A stretch of DNA of 64,000 bases, from NCBI GenBank assembly GCA_963753075.1, contig CAVWAR010000002.1, forward strand, positions 496,001 to 560,000, in the 5' to 3' direction. Below the pieces are notes generated by a model. The model did no database searches. It was given only the letters and a program-made list of their open reading frames with translations, and was not told the DNA's origin. This DNA is from Prado023 sp963753075. GTDB lineage: Bacteria > Actinomycetota > Actinomycetes > S36-B12 > CAIYMF01. Shown in pieces: positions 26,788-35,477 of this stretch. A program made the position numbers and the translations under genes. Position 1 is the stretch's first letter. Each line of letters begins with the position of its first letter.

Positions 26788-26841
26788 TGAGGAGTCCAAT
26801 GGCCCCGGCGGACGAGGAGACGAATCGAACCAGGCGCTCGC

Positions 26842-29805
26842 ATGAGCGCCCAGCCGACGACCCGCACTCTGGTTTCGGTTCAGGCTACCCGTTCCCGGAG
26901 CCTGCCAGCCGCCGCCCGGCTGCGTCTAGCCAAGAGAGAGATGGCAAGGCGTTCCACAGCCAGGCTCGCCATCCGACAAGACCTACTCGCTCTGGCCCTG
27001 GCATCTGGCCCGGTATCGAGGCTTCCGGTGGGAAGGAGTCAGGAGGCGGGCCTGATCTGGCAGTATTGGGATACTGGGGTCGACTCGGCACCCCCCCTCG
27101 TTCGGGCAGCAACTCAGTCCGTGGCCGATAACGCGTGGGCGCCCATCGTCCGGCTTGACGACACGACGATCGGCGACTACGTGCACCTGCCCGAGATCGT
27201 GATCCGCAAACGACACCTGATGGGCGCAACCCACTTCAGCGACATCGTGCGACTCCATCTGCTCTCCGAGCACGGTGGAACGTGGCTGGATTCGACTGTC
27301 ATGCTCTCCTCACCTAGACCAGCGCTGCTCGAGGGACTGCCCTTCTTCGCCTTCACCCGACCTGAGGGCCCATTCCTCCTCTCGTCGTGGTACGTGCAGA
27401 GCAAGCCTGGTGATCCCCTCATGACGGCCTGGCGGGACCTGCTGGTGCAGTATTGGAGTACCTACGACCACTTGGCGGACTACTTCCTGGTGCACCACCT
27501 CTTCGAGGCATTGGTGACCGTCGACCCTGAGGCTCGACGTCGCTGGGTCGACACGCCGGCCCACTCCTTCGCGGGCCCCCATCGCCTGCAGGCCCTCCTA
27601 GGCGAGCCCTTCGATTCGAAGGTCGTGGACTCGATATTCAGTACGGAGTGGATCCACAAACTGACCCTCAAGGGCGGTGGCGCATCGTTAGTGGCCGACC
27701 AGGTGAGCCGTCCAACGGTCTTGGATCATGTAGTGCGAGGTATCCGCCGGCCCACCGGGCCGGCGCTGTCGGAATCCCGGCCGCTAGCCTCCCCTCGGGC
27801 CTTTGGCGCCTATGATGGAAAGGTGCGGAGCGACCACCGAGAAACCGGGGCTTCGACCGGCCCGCCCTCACTGTCGGCGGTCGGGGCCGTCGAGGTCATC
27901 GGCGAGGGTGTTAGCTACTTGGATGGAGCCGAGACGGAACTGCTGGACGTCATGGCGGGGGTGTCGGACCGATCCTCCGGAAGCGATGAGCTGTCCTCCC
28001 ACATTCACGATTGGGCAACGAAATACCACCTGAGTCCTCAGCGTGAGAATCTCCTACTTCCCATACGGTTCCGCCCCGGTATGACCGTGCTGGACGTGGG
28101 ATGCGGCACGGGGGCCCTGACGAGGAAGATCGCGGAGTCCGGCGCAGGAGTCATTGGCTTGGAGGGCTCGTACCCACGGGCACAAGTAGCCGCGGCCCGG
28201 CTTGACGGTCTGCCTACTGCGCGCATCATGGCCGGGAGCCTCACCGACTATGTGGACGCGCGACCCGACGACGCGCCTGCCCACTTCGATGTCATCGTCG
28301 TATGCGGCGTTCTGGAGTACTCCGGATCCGGTTCAGGAGGTGCCGAAGGTCCCCAGCAGATGCTCAGCCAGGTGCGCGAACTCCTGAAGCCGACTGGATC
28401 GCTGCTGGTGGCCATCGAGAACCGGTGGGGACTCAAGTACCTCCTGTCCTACCCGGAGGATCATCTTGCCCAACCGTGGGTCGGTGTCGAGGGGTACTGG
28501 CGGGACGACTCCGGGGTCCGGACGTGGTCCAAGGAAGAGCTGTCGCAGATGCTGCGCGACGCTGGCTTCGGCGAGCAGTCATGGTTCGCGGCCTACCCCG
28601 ACTACAAGCTGCCGTCGTGCCTCGTGCATGAGGCCATGTACGAGGCTGGTGAGGGTCGGGCCCTGGTGAAGCAGTTCGTCCGGACCCCAACGACCGAGGA
28701 CGCCGGAGCCCCGCTCGCTACGGCGGACTCCATGGCGGTCCTGCAGTCGGCGATCGATTCGGGACTCGGGATGGCACTGGCGAACTCATTCGTGGTGGTC
28801 TGTGGGTCGCCCGGAAACTTGGCCTCGAACGCGGTTGCGGCCGGAATCCTGGCTGGCGTTCCGCAGCGCGCCCGCGCCTGGCGATCTGCGAGGGCGCTCA
28901 CGCGCGCAGAGCCGGGTTGGCTGCTTCAACCGCTGGGCTCGTGGGGCCCCAGCACCAGCTGGCCGTTGCGATTCCTGCCCTCGGATGTCCCGGTGGTCGT
29001 AGGAGTCAACTCTGAGGACCTCCTATCCACAGAGTTGGCCAACCGGGGCATCTCGTCTCCTCGCCTCAAGGACCTCCTCGAACGGTGGTGGGCCGAGGCG
29101 CAGGTCGTGATCCCGTGCGAGAACGGGACGTCCACGCAGTTCGATCCTCTACCGAGCAACTTCATCGTCGACGATGCGGGTAGATGGCACTTCGTGGATC
29201 CGGAGTTCCTGTGGGATGAACCCCTTGACCCCACGATGGTCGCGCTCAGGTCCCTTGCCTGGACCGCTCAGCGGGTATGCCGACGGATGGGCTCCCTCCA
29301 GGGGATCGCCGCGGGCGCCAGTGTCATGTCCGTGGCCGAGGCCTTGTGCCAGGTGGCAGGGATCCCCATCGAGCCAGCGACGAGGTCCACTCTCCTCGAC
29401 TTCGAGTCGGTGCTACAGGCCAAAGTGGCCGGGGCGGAGGACGAGGAACACGTTGCCGCCGTGAGACGGCAGTTGGAGGCTGCGCTGTTCGCCCCAGTCT
29501 CGGCTCATGCCCGCACGCTGCCGTTCCTGTCACTCAAACTCGTGGCTGAGCGCGCCTCCCGGGAGCTTGAGCGGACCCAAACGGAGTTGGAGCGGACCCA
29601 AACGGAGTTGGAGCGGACGGAGTCGGTTCTGGACGAGCACACGAGGGTGCTGGACGCAATGGAGGGCAGAACCTTGCAGGCCGAAAGCCAACTGGCTGAG
29701 GCCTTGGCTTCTCGGAGGTGGCGGTATGCCGAGCGGATCCGACGCCCTTTCGGCTCCTCCAATGCCCGTACCGCGTCGCCCATGCCCGGTGACCGCGTAC
29801 CCTAG
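26842..29805 (+). CDS. Multidomain glycosyltransferase-methyltransferase with coiled-coil tail
   Basis: A 987-residue cytoplasmic protein opening the polysaccharide locus. Residues about 65-310 resemble capsule-type glycosyltransferases with an LIWQYWDTG start, HFSDIVRLHLLSEHGGTWLD at 131-150 (the acidic donor/metal region) and STEWIHKLT. Residues 375-600 are a class I methyltransferase with VLDVGCGTG at 416-424 and VCGVLEY. Residues 610-860 end with NFIVDDAGRWHFVDPEFLWD (from 773), reminiscent of the acidic motif of kinase-like domains that follow such methyltransferases. Residues about 895-960 are coiled coil with three heptad-pair repeats. The order methyltransferase, kinase-like, coiled coil recalls WbdD; the added glycosyltransferase is unusual. 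Function is inferred. Confidence 0.7.
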   Translation: MSAQPTTRTLVSVQATRSRSLPAAARLRLAKREMARRSTARLAIRQDLLALALASGPVSRLPVGRSQEAGLIWQYWDTGVDSAPPLVRAATQSVADNAWAPIVRLDDTTIGDYVHLPEIVIRKRHLMGATHFSDIVRLHLLSEHGGTWLDSTVMLSSPRPALLEGLPFFAFTRPEGPFLLSSWYVQSKPGDPLMTAWRDLLVQYWSTYDHLADYFLVHHLFEALVTVDPEARRRWVDTPAHSFAGPHRLQALLGEPFDSKVVDSIFSTEWIHKLTLKGGGASLVADQVSRPTVLDHVVRGIRRPTGPALSESRPLASPRAFGAYDGKVRSDHRETGASTGPPSLSAVGAVEVIGEGVSYLDGAETELLDVMAGVSDRSSGSDELSSHIHDWATKYHLSPQRENLLLPIRFRPGMTVLDVGCGTGALTRKIAESGAGVIGLEGSYPRAQVAAARLDGLPTARIMAGSLTDYVDARPDDAPAHFDVIVVCGVLEYSGSGSGGAEGPQQMLSQVRELLKPTGSLLVAIENRWGLKYLLSYPEDHLAQPWVGVEGYWRDDSGVRTWSKEELSQMLRDAGFGEQSWFAAYPDYKLPSCLVHEAMYEAGEGRALVKQFVRTPTTEDAGAPLATADSMAVLQSAIDSGLGMALANSFVVVCGSPGNLASNAVAAGILAGVPQRARAWRSARALTRAEPGWLLQPLGSWGPSTSWPLRFLPSDVPVVVGVNSEDLLSTELANRGISSPRLKDLLERWWAEAQVVIPCENGTSTQFDPLPSNFIVDDAGRWHFVDPEFLWDEPLDPTMVALRSLAWTAQRVCRRMGSLQGIAAGASVMSVAEALCQVAGIPIEPATRSTLLDFESVLQAKVAGAEDEEHVAAVRRQLEAALFAPVSAHARTLPFLSLKLVAERASRELERTQTELERTQTELERTESVLDEHTRVLDAMEGRTLQAESQLAEALASRRWRYAERIRRPFGSSNARTASPMPGDRVP
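29563..29625 (+). repeat. Three tandem 21-bp units coding coiled-coil heptads
   Basis: Three in-frame 21-bp units (29563-29583, 29584-29604, 29605-29625) encode ELERTQT, ELERTQT, ELERTES at residues 908-928. The first two differ at two bases and the last differs at its 3' end. Unit length equals one heptad, so gain or loss of a unit changes coiled-coil length without breaking the frame. Confidence 0.9.
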
Positions 29806-29809
29806 GGTC

Positions 29810-30673
29810 GTGGCGAAGTCCCAGGCCGGCCAGCCGCCGAACCCCGGCGCAGGCAAGGGCTTGGAGCGTGCCATGCAGGTCGGGATGGACCTGGTGCGCC
29901 AGGCTCGCGCTGCGGCAAAGTCGGGCACGACACCCGCCGACAGGGACCGGCAGATGGCCGAGGCCCATCGGGCGGCGCTGGTGCGCTACGAAGCGGATCT
30001 GCGTCGCTACCAGGGCCGGGTCTCGTCGTACCGCGCCGGCACGATCGCGGGGGGCGCGGGCTCGGCGGTGCTCGGTGTGGCCACCGTCTCCGCGGCGGGC
30101 ACCGGAGCCCCGGTCGAGATGGTGCTGCTCGGCGGCCTCGCGGTGGGCAGCGGGTTGGTCGGGTGGCGCTCACGGCGCCGGGCCAGGGACCTCGAGGCAC
30201 ACCCGCCAGTCCCGCGCCTGCCCCCCCTGCCGCCTGCCCGGCTGCGACCCGGGGCCCGCGGAGGAGACCAGGCCGATCGAGTGGCCAACGCCCTGCTGCA
30301 CCTGTACGACCTCGTCCCCAACGTCGGGCGCCTCTTCCCCGAGGCTGGGCGGGAGCTCTGGCGCGCAGTCAGCGATGTGGAGCCGTTGCTGCGCGGGCAG
30401 GTTGAGCGGCTCGCTTCCCTGGATCGGATTGAGTGGGAGATGCCCGACTCGCGCGCGGCTGAGGCGGCCATTGCGGCCGGTACCGACATCACCGGTCGGC
30501 TTCGGGGTGGTGCCGACGCGTTGGAGGACCTCCTCGCTGCGGCCGCCCGGATGCTCGCCGCCCCCGACATCGGGGATGGCGTTCCGGACGCCCTCGCCCC
30601 GGCGATCGACTCCCTCGATGCGTTTGCGCATGGCCTGGATGCAGCGAGTGCCGCCCGCCTCGGCGGGCCGTAG
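29810..30673 (+). CDS. Membrane protein, possibly PspM-like
   Basis: A 287-residue protein starting with GTG five bases after the preceding stop. The N-terminal 65 residues are charged and helical, followed by two adjacent hydrophobic segments (GTIAGGAGSAVLGVATVSA and EMVLLGGLAVGSGLVGW), an Arg-rich turn, a proline-rich linker (PPVPRLPPLPPARL) and a C-terminal helical cytoplasmic domain of about 130 residues. This layout resembles the actinobacterial phage-shock membrane protein PspM, but no pspA is present here and I cannot confirm homology. Close spacing after the fusion protein could mean cotranscription. Confidence 0.45.
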   Translation: MAKSQAGQPPNPGAGKGLERAMQVGMDLVRQARAAAKSGTTPADRDRQMAEAHRAALVRYEADLRRYQGRVSSYRAGTIAGGAGSAVLGVATVSAAGTGAPVEMVLLGGLAVGSGLVGWRSRRRARDLEAHPPVPRLPPLPPARLRPGARGGDQADRVANALLHLYDLVPNVGRLFPEAGRELWRAVSDVEPLLRGQVERLASLDRIEWEMPDSRAAEAAIAAGTDITGRLRGGADALEDLLAAAARMLAAPDIGDGVPDALAPAIDSLDAFAHGLDAASAARLGGP

Positions 30674-30771
30674 GCCCAGACATCCCGACCAGGCCCCAGC
30701 GCGGGAACGGGTACGATCACCCCAAATCCGTGCCCGGGATGTCGGGGTGCACGTGCTGAGATGAGGAATCC

Positions 30772-32337
30772 GTGGTCGGACGTCCAAACTGGTTGCTCGC
30801 TGTTGGCGCGGCGGCGCTCGTCGTGCTCAGCGGGTGCACCTCTGATCCTGAGCCGCAACCCACGTCGAGCCCGCCGTCGGAGGCCTCGCCAGGCGGGCCC
30901 TCGGAGCTTGCTTCCTTCTACGAACAGCAGGTCCGCTGGTCCGGCTGCGGCGGTGATTTCGACTGCACCATGGTGCGCGTCCCAGCGGACTACGATGACG
31001 CCGAAGCTGGCAGCCTCGAGCTCGATGTCGTCCGATTGCGCGGGAAGAACTCCCAAGGCTCGCTGATCCTGAATCCGGGCGGGCCGGGTGGATCCGGCGT
31101 GGACTACGCCCGCGCCGCGCGGGCAGTGCTCACCCCGCAACTGGCGGACGCCTTCGACGTTGTGGGGTTCGATCCGCGTGGGGTGGTCGCGTCCGAGCCG
31201 GTGGACTGCCATTGATGACTCCGAGCTGGACGACCTCTTCGCCGCCGACGGGACGCCAGACACCCCTGAGGAGGTCGCCGAGATCGAGGCGACCTCGAAG
31301 GTGTTCGGCATCGGCTGCAAGGAGCTCTCCCCGAGGTCGCTCCCTACATGGACACGGAATCCGCGGCGCGCGACATGGACATCCTGCGTGCTGTGCTCGG
31401 CGACGAGCAGCTCAACTACTTGGGTAAGAGCTACGGGACGTACTTGGGCGCGCAGTACGCAGAACTGTTTCCGGACAGGGTCGGTCGCGTGGTGCTCGAT
31501 GGGGCCCTGCCCAGCTCCCTGGACTCCGACGAGATCACGCTCGGCCAGGCCAAGGCCTTCGACGAGGTGCTGCGTCGTTTCGTTGAGGACTGCAGCACGC
31601 AGGAGGACTGCCCGCTGCCACGTGATGTGGATGCGGGTGTTGCCCGGATCCAGCAGTTCCTCACCGACCTGGATCAGAACCCGCTGCCCGGGGTTGGTGA
31701 CCGCGTACTCACTGAGGCGCTGGGGACCTACGCCATCCTGAGCTACCTCTACTTCCCGCCGACCGACTGGGAGGTCCTCCGGTTCGGCCTGGAGGTTGCC
31801 TTCGAGGGGGATGGCAGCGTCCTGATGGACATGATGGACAGTCGCATCCAGCGCCGCCCGGACGGGACGTTCGACAACAACGGCAACGAGGCGTTCTACG
31901 CGGTGTCCTGCCTGGACCGGCCCGCCGTGGGTGGCGTCGAGCATGCGGAACAGCTTGCGCGGGAGTGGGCGACCGAGGCACCCGTGTTCGGGCCGTACCT
32001 GGCCTGGGGGAACCTTCCGTGCTGGGAGTGGCCGATGGGGGCTGGCACGGCCGAGGCGGCCGGGGAGTTGCCGGTCTTCGCCGCTGAGGGCTCGGCTCCG
32101 ATCCTGGTGGTGAGCACGCAGTACGACCCCGCGACCCCGTACGACTGGGGCGTGCAGGTGGCTGACGAGCTCGACAACGCCACGCTGCTGAGCTACGACG
32201 GCGACGGGCACACGGCCTACACGTCGGGGTCGAGTTGCATCGACGACGCCGTGGACGCCTACTACCTCGACGGCACGCTGCCGGCCAAGGGCACGGTGTG
32301 CGCGGCGGACGCTGCTGGTGGGGGCACGGGGGCGTGA
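30772..32337 (+). pseudogene. Secreted TAP-like alpha/beta-hydrolase lipoprotein, two frameshifts
   Basis: About 520 codons of a tripeptidyl-aminopeptidase-like hydrolase. The GTG start is followed by a signal peptide with lipobox (VVLSGC), then SLILNPGGPGGSG (oxyanion region), the nucleophile elbow GKSYGTYLG, STQYDPATPY with the Asp, and DGDGHTAY with the His plus a C-terminal TAP-like domain. The frame breaks twice. Near 31210 an extra C yields a stop two codons later (31213-31215). Near 31334 one C is missing from a CCCC run and the original frame resumes. Undoing both gives continuous homology (DCIDDSELDD and KELSPEVAPY). Either a recent pseudogene or two base-calling errors; all catalytic residues are otherwise intact. 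Confidence 0.75.
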
Positions 32338-32353
32338 GGCGCGGACCGATGAT

Positions 32354-33415
32354 CTAGTGTCGCGCGTCTGAAGTTGGTTGACGTCGGGCGTGGGGCAGAA
32401 TTTCGTCGGCGGTCTTGGTCCAGACGAACGGGTGGCAGCGGTCGTTCCAGCCGTCGATGAAGGTGCTGATCGCGGCGACGAGGTCCTTGACGCTGGCGTA
32501 GGTGCCGCGTCGGATGGCCTGGCGGGTGATAATCCCGAAGAACACCTCGACCAGGTTCAGCCACGACCCTGACGTGGGTGTGAAGTGCAGTGTGATCCGC
32601 GGGTTGCGGTCCAGCCACGCGTTGATGTCGGCGTGTTTGTGGGTGTGGTAGTTGTCCACGACCACGTGCAGTTCCTGGTCGGGATAGGCGCGGGCGACCT
32701 TCTTCATGAAGTCGAGGAACTCGGCCTTGCCGTGCCGGTCGTAGCACTGATCGGTGACCTTCCCAGTGGCGACCTCGAGGGCGGCAAACAGGGTGGTGGT
32801 GCCGTTGCGCTTGTAGTCGTGGGTGGCCTTCTCCGGCAGCCCGGGGCGGATCGGCAAGATCGGGGCGGTCCGGTCCAGGGCCTGGATCTGGGACTTCTCA
32901 TCCACGCACAGCACGACCGCGTTGGTCGGCGGGTTCAGATACAGCCCGACCACGTCGCGGATCTTGGCCTCCAACTGAGGGTCGGTGGAGAACTTGAACG
33001 TGCCACGCCGCCACGGCTGCAACAAGTACTTGCGCCAGCAGCGCGCGACCGTGGCATCCGAGATCCCCAAGTGGGTGCCCAGCAGCCGGGTCGACCAGTG
33101 CGTCACCCCCAACTTCTCCGGCGGCGGGTCCAACGTCGCGGCCAAAACCGCGGCCTCGTCGACCTCCTTGGGCCGCCCGCTGCGCGGCTCGTCGTCCAAG
33201 CCGGCCAAGCCTTGCTCGACGTACCGGTCGCGCCACTTGATGACGGTCGGACGCGATACCCCCACCCGGTGGGCGGTCTCCGTCGTGCCCAACCCGTCAG
33301 CCGCGGCCAGCACGATCCGCGCCCGGGTCACCAACCCCGCCCGGACCGCCGTGGACCGCGACCACAACTCCAACGTCGCCCGGTCATCGTCATCCAACTG
33401 CAGCACTTGCGTCAT
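32354..33415 (-). CDS. IS630-family transposase
   Basis: DDE transposase of about 353 residues. An N-terminal helix-turn-helix domain (TETAHRVGVSRPTVIKWRDRY) is followed by the catalytic core: VVLCVDEKSQIQA carries the first Asp, LHVVVDNYHTHKH the second, and SGSWLNLVEVFFG the Glu, the IS630 arrangement. The ATG at 33415 (MTQVLQL) is preferred over the reading from 33451, which runs toward the terminal repeat. The TAG stop at 32354-32356 lies outside the element: its TA is the target dinucleotide and its G comes from flanking DNA. No frameshift is seen, so the enzyme could be active. Confidence 0.9.
   Translation of the reverse strand: MTQVLQLDDDDRATLELWSRSTAVRAGLVTRARIVLAAADGLGTTETAHRVGVSRPTVIKWRDRYVEQGLAGLDDEPRSGRPKEVDEAAVLAATLDPPPEKLGVTHWSTRLLGTHLGISDATVARCWRKYLLQPWRRGTFKFSTDPQLEAKIRDVVGLYLNPPTNAVVLCVDEKSQIQALDRTAPILPIRPGLPEKATHDYKRNGTTTLFAALEVATGKVTDQCYDRHGKAEFLDFMKKVARAYPDQELHVVVDNYHTHKHADINAWLDRNPRITLHFTPTSGSWLNLVEVFFGIITRQAIRRGTYASVKDLVAAISTFIDGWNDRCHPFVWTKTADEILPHARRQPTSDARH
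32357..32382 (+). repeat. Left terminal inverted repeat of the IS630 element
   Basis: Begins GTGTCGCGCG, identical to the right end over ten bases, then similar to position 26. It is entirely translated as the C-terminus of the transposase. Confidence 0.8.
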
Positions 33416-33453
33416 CAACGGCATGCCACAGCATCCCGCACCCACCCGCAAGT

Positions 33454-33479
33454 GTCAAGGAACTAATGCCGCGCGACAC
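33454..33479 (-). repeat. Right terminal inverted repeat of the IS630 element
   Basis: Read on the minus strand it begins GTGTCGCGCG and matches the left repeat at 20 of 26 positions. It lies about 40 bases upstream of the transposase ATG and so includes or borders its promoter. Confidence 0.8.
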
Positions 33480-33482
33480 TGG

Positions 33483-33516
33483 CTGCACCTTCGGCGGCGA
33501 ACCGCCGAAGGTGCAG
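33483..33516 (-). terminator. Perfect hairpin terminator after the GT26 gene
   Basis: A 15-bp perfect stem (33483-33497 with 33502-33516) and a CGAA loop (TTCG on the minus strand) begin directly after the minus-strand stop of the glycosyltransferase. The IS element sits three bases beyond it. There is no T tract; stability alone suggests termination. Confidence 0.7.
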
Positions 33517-34350
33517 CTACCGATCGCCGCGCTTGCGTAGGCCGGGCTCCCGCGCCGTCGCGAGCACGAACCGCGGGTTGCCCCACAGGTAGCGCTTGGC
33601 CAGCCGCTTGGGCTCGGAGGCGAACCGGAACGCCCACTCGGTGCCCGACTTCTGCATCCATACCGGTGCCTGGGGCTTGACCCCGGCGATGAAGTCGAAG
33701 GCGGCGCCCACGGCCATGGCCACGACGGGCACCGAGTCTGCGAGCCGCGCGACCTCCCAGTCCTGCTTGGGTGTGCCCAGCCCGACCCACACGATGGTGG
33801 CCCCCGAGTCCCTGATGCGCGCGTCCTGCTCGGCCACCTCCGCGGCCGACAGGGCTCGGAACGCTGGGCTCTCCGCACCGACCACGACCGCCCGCGGCCA
33901 CCGCTCGGCGATCTCCGACTCGAGCAACGCCAGCGTCTCCGGCGAGCCACCCAGCAGGTAGTGGCGCGGCCCATCGGGCCCCGAGACGTCGAAGACGGCT
34001 TCCATGACGTCCGGTCCGTAGACGCGGTCCCAGGACGCGGCGACAGCCGGGTACCCCCGCTTGCCGACCCACGCGACCGGGACTCCGTCGGTGAACACTG
34101 CCGATCCGGGACGGTCCAACAGCTCGGCGTACCGCGTATCGGAATCCGCCAGCGCGACTGTGTAGGCGTTGGCGAAGTGCACGGCTACGCCCGGCGATGC
34201 GTCGCAGTCCTCGGGCGCCATGCCCCCGGCCGCACCGCCGAGCGCCTCCGCTGTCGTGACAACCGACGCGACAGCATCAACGAAGGCTGCCACCCGGAAC
34301 GGCACCGGCCCGACCACGTGGGTCGGCAACGTGAGAACGGAGCGGCTCAT
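33517..34350 (-). CDS. WecG/TagA/CpsF family glycosyltransferase (GT26)
   Basis: A 277-residue enzyme of family GT26, which adds a second sugar (N-acetylmannosamine, glucosyl or similar) to an undecaprenyl-diphosphate-linked first sugar. Seen: HFANAYTVALA, VFTDGVPVAWVGKRGY (TDG with the catalytic Asp), YLLGGSPETL, and the C-terminal VWVGLGTPKQDWE and WAFRFASEPKRLAKRYL. The ATG at 34350 overlaps the fcl stop by four bases; a longer reading from 34491 is a shadow. It is the last gene of a leftward fcl-GT26 pair ending in a strong hairpin. Confidence 0.87.
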   Translation of the reverse strand: MSRSVLTLPTHVVGPVPFRVAAFVDAVASVVTTAEALGGAAGGMAPEDCDASPGVAVHFANAYTVALADSDTRYAELLDRPGSAVFTDGVPVAWVGKRGYPAVAASWDRVYGPDVMEAVFDVSGPDGPRHYLLGGSPETLALLESEIAERWPRAVVVGAESPAFRALSAAEVAEQDARIRDSGATIVWVGLGTPKQDWEVARLADSVPVVAMAVGAAFDFIAGVKPQAPVWMQKSGTEWAFRFASEPKRLAKRYLWGNPRFVLATAREPGLRKRGDR

Positions 34351-35291
34351 GGGGTCGCGTTCTCCAGGTACCACTGGTACGTCGCGGCGATCCCGTCTCG
34401 CAGCCCGATCTGCGGCTCCCAACCGAGTCCCGCCAGCTTGGAGGTGTCGAGCAGCTTGCGGGGGGTGCCGTCGGGCTTGCTCGTGTCCCACACCGTCTCA
34501 CCGTCGAAGCCCACGACGCCAGCGACTATCTCCGCCAGCTCGCGGATGCTGACGTCCGAGCCCACTCCCACGTTGATCGTCTCTGGCGCGTCGTACTCGC
34601 GCAGCAGGTGCAGCACGGCGTCGGCGAGGTCGTCGACATGCAGGAACTCCCGCCGCGGGGTCCCCGTGCCCCACAGCGTCACCGGCCCGCCCGACGCCGT
34701 TGCCTCATGGAGCTTGCGGATCATCGCGGGCAGCACGTGCGACGAGGTGAGGTCGAAGTTGTCGCCCGGCCCGTACAGGTTGGTCGGCATCGCCGAGATC
34801 CAGTTGTGGCCGTACTGCGCCCGGTAGGACTTCACGGCGATGATCCCGGCGATCTTGGCAATCGCGTAGGCGTCGTTGGTGGCCTCGAGTGGGCCGGTGA
34901 GCAGCGATGACTCTGAGATCGGCTGGGGCGCGAGCTTTGGGTAGATGCACGACGAGCCCAGGAACAGCAGCCGCCCGACGCCCGCGGCATGGGCGGCCTC
35001 GAACACGTTGGTCTGGATCCGCAGGTTGTCGTTGAGGAAGTCCACGGGATAGGTGGAGTTGGCCAGGATCCCGCCGACCTTCGCCGCGGCCAGGACCACC
35101 ACGGCCGGGCGCGCGGAGAGCACAGCATCGAACGTGGCGTCGCGGTCGCGCAGGTCAACCTCCGCCGAGCTCCAGCCGACGAGTTCGGTGAACCCCTCGG
35201 CAGCGAGGCGTCGCCACACCGCTGATCCGACGAGCCCGTTGTGCCCCGCCACGTAGACCGGAGCGTCCAGCTCGAGCGGCTGATCAGCCAC
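34347..35291 (-). CDS. fcl: GDP-L-fucose synthase
   Basis: Converts GDP-4-keto-6-deoxymannose to GDP-L-fucose with NADPH; 314 residues. The cofactor loop GHNGLVGSAV is at the N-terminus. The catalytic set comprises FLGSSCIYPK (Ser, Cys), the Tyr and Lys of NDAYAIAKIAG, and a following YGHNWISAMPTNLYGPGDNF. The GTG at 35291 is selected because AGGGGGG stands three bases upstream and it gives the standard length; the reading to 35408 adds shadow residues. It is divergent from gmd, whose product is its substrate, across a 186-base promoter region. Confidence 0.94.
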   Translation of the reverse strand: MADQPLELDAPVYVAGHNGLVGSAVWRRLAAEGFTELVGWSSAEVDLRDRDATFDAVLSARPAVVVLAAAKVGGILANSTYPVDFLNDNLRIQTNVFEAAHAAGVGRLLFLGSSCIYPKLAPQPISESSLLTGPLEATNDAYAIAKIAGIIAVKSYRAQYGHNWISAMPTNLYGPGDNFDLTSSHVLPAMIRKLHEATASGGPVTLWGTGTPRREFLHVDDLADAVLHLLREYDAPETINVGVGSDVSIRELAEIVAGVVGFDGETVWDTSKPDGTPRKLLDTSKLAGLGWEPQIGLRDGIAATYQWYLENATP

Positions 35292-35477
35292 GGGCCCCCC
35301 TGGTGTCGACCTCACAGTGAAGGCGCAAGCGTAACGCGCGCACGTGGATGGCAGCGGAGCGGCGGGCACCGCGACCGAGGCGCTTGCTGCCGTGCTGCCG
35401 TGCTGCACGAGCGTCGATTACCCTTCCTCCCAGAAGGGGCCCACGTGGGCGGCCCTACCTGTGAAGGGGGCTTGCCG

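Larger units (their letters stand above)
32357..33479 (-). mobile_element. IS630-family insertion sequence
   Basis: Element of about 1.12 kb with one transposase gene on the minus strand and imperfect terminal inverted repeats (20 of 26 positions matching between 32357-32382 and the reverse complement of 33454-33479). The left flank is TA, the target of this family; the right flank is TG. It lies between the broken lipoprotein hydrolase and the terminator of the GT26 gene, at the border of the dense polysaccharide cluster. Confidence 0.85.

Noticed and set aside
26741..26841. Possible tRNA gene after holB, as in some actinobacteria
   Set aside because: Only two small hairpins; no cloverleaf, T-loop or CCA-like end could be drawn.
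30007..32211. A 734-codon minus-strand frame across the membrane protein and lipoprotein hydrolase
   Set aside because: Low-complexity shadow composition; the plus strand holds recognisable protein features.
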